From DAOUBP01 sp034432655 (GTDB lineage: Bacteria; Chloroflexota; Anaerolineae; CG2-30-64-16): a stretch of 32,502 nucleotides of DNA. The translations under genes were made by a program, and so were the position numbers. The notes beneath the pieces were generated by a model. It was not told where the DNA came from, made no database searches, and saw only the letters and a list, made by a program, of their open reading frames with translations. Where the stretch lies: positions 1 to 32,502 of the forward strand of contig DAOUBP010000118.1 in the NCBI GenBank assembly GCA_034432655.1, in the 5' to 3' direction. Below are positions 31,435-32,502 of the stretch, one piece after another (position 1 is the stretch's first letter; the number at the start of each line of letters is the position of its first letter).

Positions 31435-32502
31435 TCAGCGTTGTTGGCTCAGCCGCCGGGCCTGGCCGCGCCAGTCCTCGCGATCCACCCGATCCACGAA
31501 CGAACCGGCCACCTGGCGCATGATGTCGTCACTGGCCTCAGCCAGCGCTTCATAAGTGGTGATGCCCAGTTGTCGCAAACGGCGCGCGTAAGTGGGTCCG
31601 ATGCCCACGATGGCCTCCAGGTCGTCCTCGCGGCGGGCAGCGGCAGAGGTCTGCAGAACGGCCGGTGCGGGAGCCTGTGCCGGTTGGGGCGCCGGCGCAA
31701 CAGGCGCTGCTGCAGACGAAGGAGCGGGCGCCGGCGCGGGGGCCGGCTGTTTACGCGGCGGGGTCAAGGCGGCCATCTCGGCTGCGATGCGGGCGGCCTC
31801 CTCTGCGCCGGGGAGTTTGAGGCCCACGCCGGCCTCGACAGGCGCGGCCTCGGTCTGCGGCAAGGCGGGCTCAGGCTGAGGCAACTCGGCCCTGGCGGAC
31901 AGACGGGTCGGCTGCGGTGTGCTGATGGCGGCACTTTCCAACTGCGCCAGGCGGGCTTGCAGGGCGGCCAGCTGGGCGCGCAGGGCTGCCAGTTCGTCCT
32001 GCGGCGCCGGCGGGGCGGGCGCTGTGACTTCGACTTTGGGCGCTTCGATTTCAACGGCGGGGGCGGTGACTGCCATCTCAGGCGCCTCGACTTCCACGGT
32101 TGGTACTTCGACCTCGACCCTGGGCAGCTCGGCCTCGACAGCCGGGGCTGCGACCTCGACCCTGGGCGCCGCGACCTCGACAGCCGGGGCTTCGACCTGG
32201 ACCCTGGGCGCCGCGACCTCCACGGTCGGGGCTTCGACCTCAACGCTGGGCGCCGCGACCTCCACGGCCGGGGCTTCGACCTCGACCCTGGGCGCCGCGA
32301 CTTCTACGGCCGGCGCTTCGACCTCGACTTTGGGCAGCTCGGCCTCGACAGCCGGGGCTTCGACCTCGACCCTGGGCGCCGCGACTTCTACCGCCGGGGC
32401 CGTAACTGCCACCTCAGGCGCTTCAACCTCGACCCTGGGCGCCGCGACTTCTACCGCCGGGGCCGTAACTGCCACCTCAGGCGCTTCAACCTCGACCCTG
32501 GG
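31435..32502 (-). CDS. Heptad (xVEVxAP) repeat protein with C-terminal HhH domain (5' part outside window)
   Basis: Only the C-terminal ~355 residues are present; the frame is open to the window edge with the repeat continuing, so the start lies outside. First come at least 23 consecutive seven-residue units of the form [AR]-V-E-V-[EA]-A-P (32017-32499). A short coiled coil follows (DELAALRAQLAALQARLAQL), then a Pro/Ala-rich linker, then a C-terminal helix-hairpin-helix/DUF4332-like domain (LEAIVGIGPTYARRLRQLGI) ending in SQQR. The architecture suggests an extended stalk with a binding head. No function can be assigned. The HhH domain resembles the second HhH turn of the protein at 18726-19163. 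Confidence 0.82.
   Translation of the reverse strand, partial: PRVEVEAPEVAVTAPAVEVAAPRVEVEAPEVAVTAPAVEVAAPRVEVEAPAVEAELPKVEVEAPAVEVAAPRVEVEAPAVEVAAPSVEVEAPTVEVAAPRVQVEAPAVEVAAPRVEVAAPAVEAELPRVEVEVPTVEVEAPEMAVTAPAVEIEAPKVEVTAPAPPAPQDELAALRAQLAALQARLAQLESAAISTPQPTRLSARAELPQPEPALPQTEAAPVEAGVGLKLPGAEEAARIAAEMAALTPPRKQPAPAPAPAPSSAAAPVAPAPQPAQAPAPAVLQTSAAARREDDLEAIVGIGPTYARRLRQLGITTYEALAEASDDIMRQVAGSFVDRVDREDWRGQARRLSQQR
32017..32502 (-). repeat. 21-bp-periodic repeat encoding xVEVxAP heptads
   Basis: Twenty-three 21-bp units in frame. Near the edge, two exact 63-bp units (32365-32427 and 32428-32490) and the start of a third lie head to tail, a sign of recent duplication; older units have diverged. 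It probably continues beyond the window. Confidence 0.92.

Overview
This is a GC-rich bacterial window of tightly packed genes, with sigma-70/sigma-A type promoters and strong intrinsic terminators. Gene content and style point to a Chloroflexota bacterium: a Pro/Thr-linker SH3 lipoprotein, a MoeA fused to a periplasmic-binding-like domain, GT-C membrane glycosyltransferases, DUF4332-like helix-hairpin-helix proteins, and many short dispersed palindromic repeats. The phylum is an inference from overall feel, not from a marker gene alignment.

Layout. (1) 1-6639 (+): a dispersed repeat, a lipoprotein gene, then a cell-envelope/polysaccharide-like run (membrane-anchored glycoside hydrolase, GT-C glycosyltransferase), an MBL-fold hydrolase and a JAMM peptidase; the last three genes overlap or nearly touch. 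(2) 6640-8879 (+): cysteine biosynthesis (cysK, cysE). cysK has its own promoter and a ~290-nt leader ending in an intrinsic terminator, and a second repeat copy lies between the two genes. (3) 9002-12790 (-): a two-subunit ABC exporter with complementary degenerate motifs. Its genes are separated by a 48-codon remnant of a four-helix-bundle gene. (4) 12811-14055: third repeat copy and a family-2 glycosyltransferase carrying an 8-bp tandem repeat inside its coding sequence. (5) 14193-17775 (+): xpt-guaA purine salvage/GMP synthesis operon and a class-A beta-lactamase-like serine hydrolase, followed by a terminator. (6) 18086-19620: a charged helical protein, a DUF4332-like protein and mscL. 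(7) 19740-22140 (-): moeA-PBP fusion and a cupin. (8) 22224-23348 (+): a promoter, a structured leader with terminator, an orphan 67-aa ORF, and rplI. (9) 23380-27071: a DUF2723-type membrane protein with an apparently leaderless promoter, divergent from a class-I amidotransferase-like hydrolase and murI. (10) 27124-32502 (-): an AlbA-type ATP-binding regulator, gyrA, and the 3' part of a gene for an extraordinary heptad-repeat protein that runs off the window.

The most unusual points are: a three-copy ~95-bp repeat whose two hairpins keep their stems while the six-base loops flip orientation between copies; two attenuator-type RNA leaders (before cysK and before the 67-aa ORF) that I cannot assign to a known riboswitch class; a slippage-prone 8-bp repeat in a glycosyltransferase, where gain or loss of one unit would truncate the protein; simple-sequence DNA translated as a ~39-residue insertion in MoeA; and a protein with at least 23 consecutive xVEVxAP heptads. 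No tRNA, rRNA, CRISPR array, transposase or phage gene was seen.
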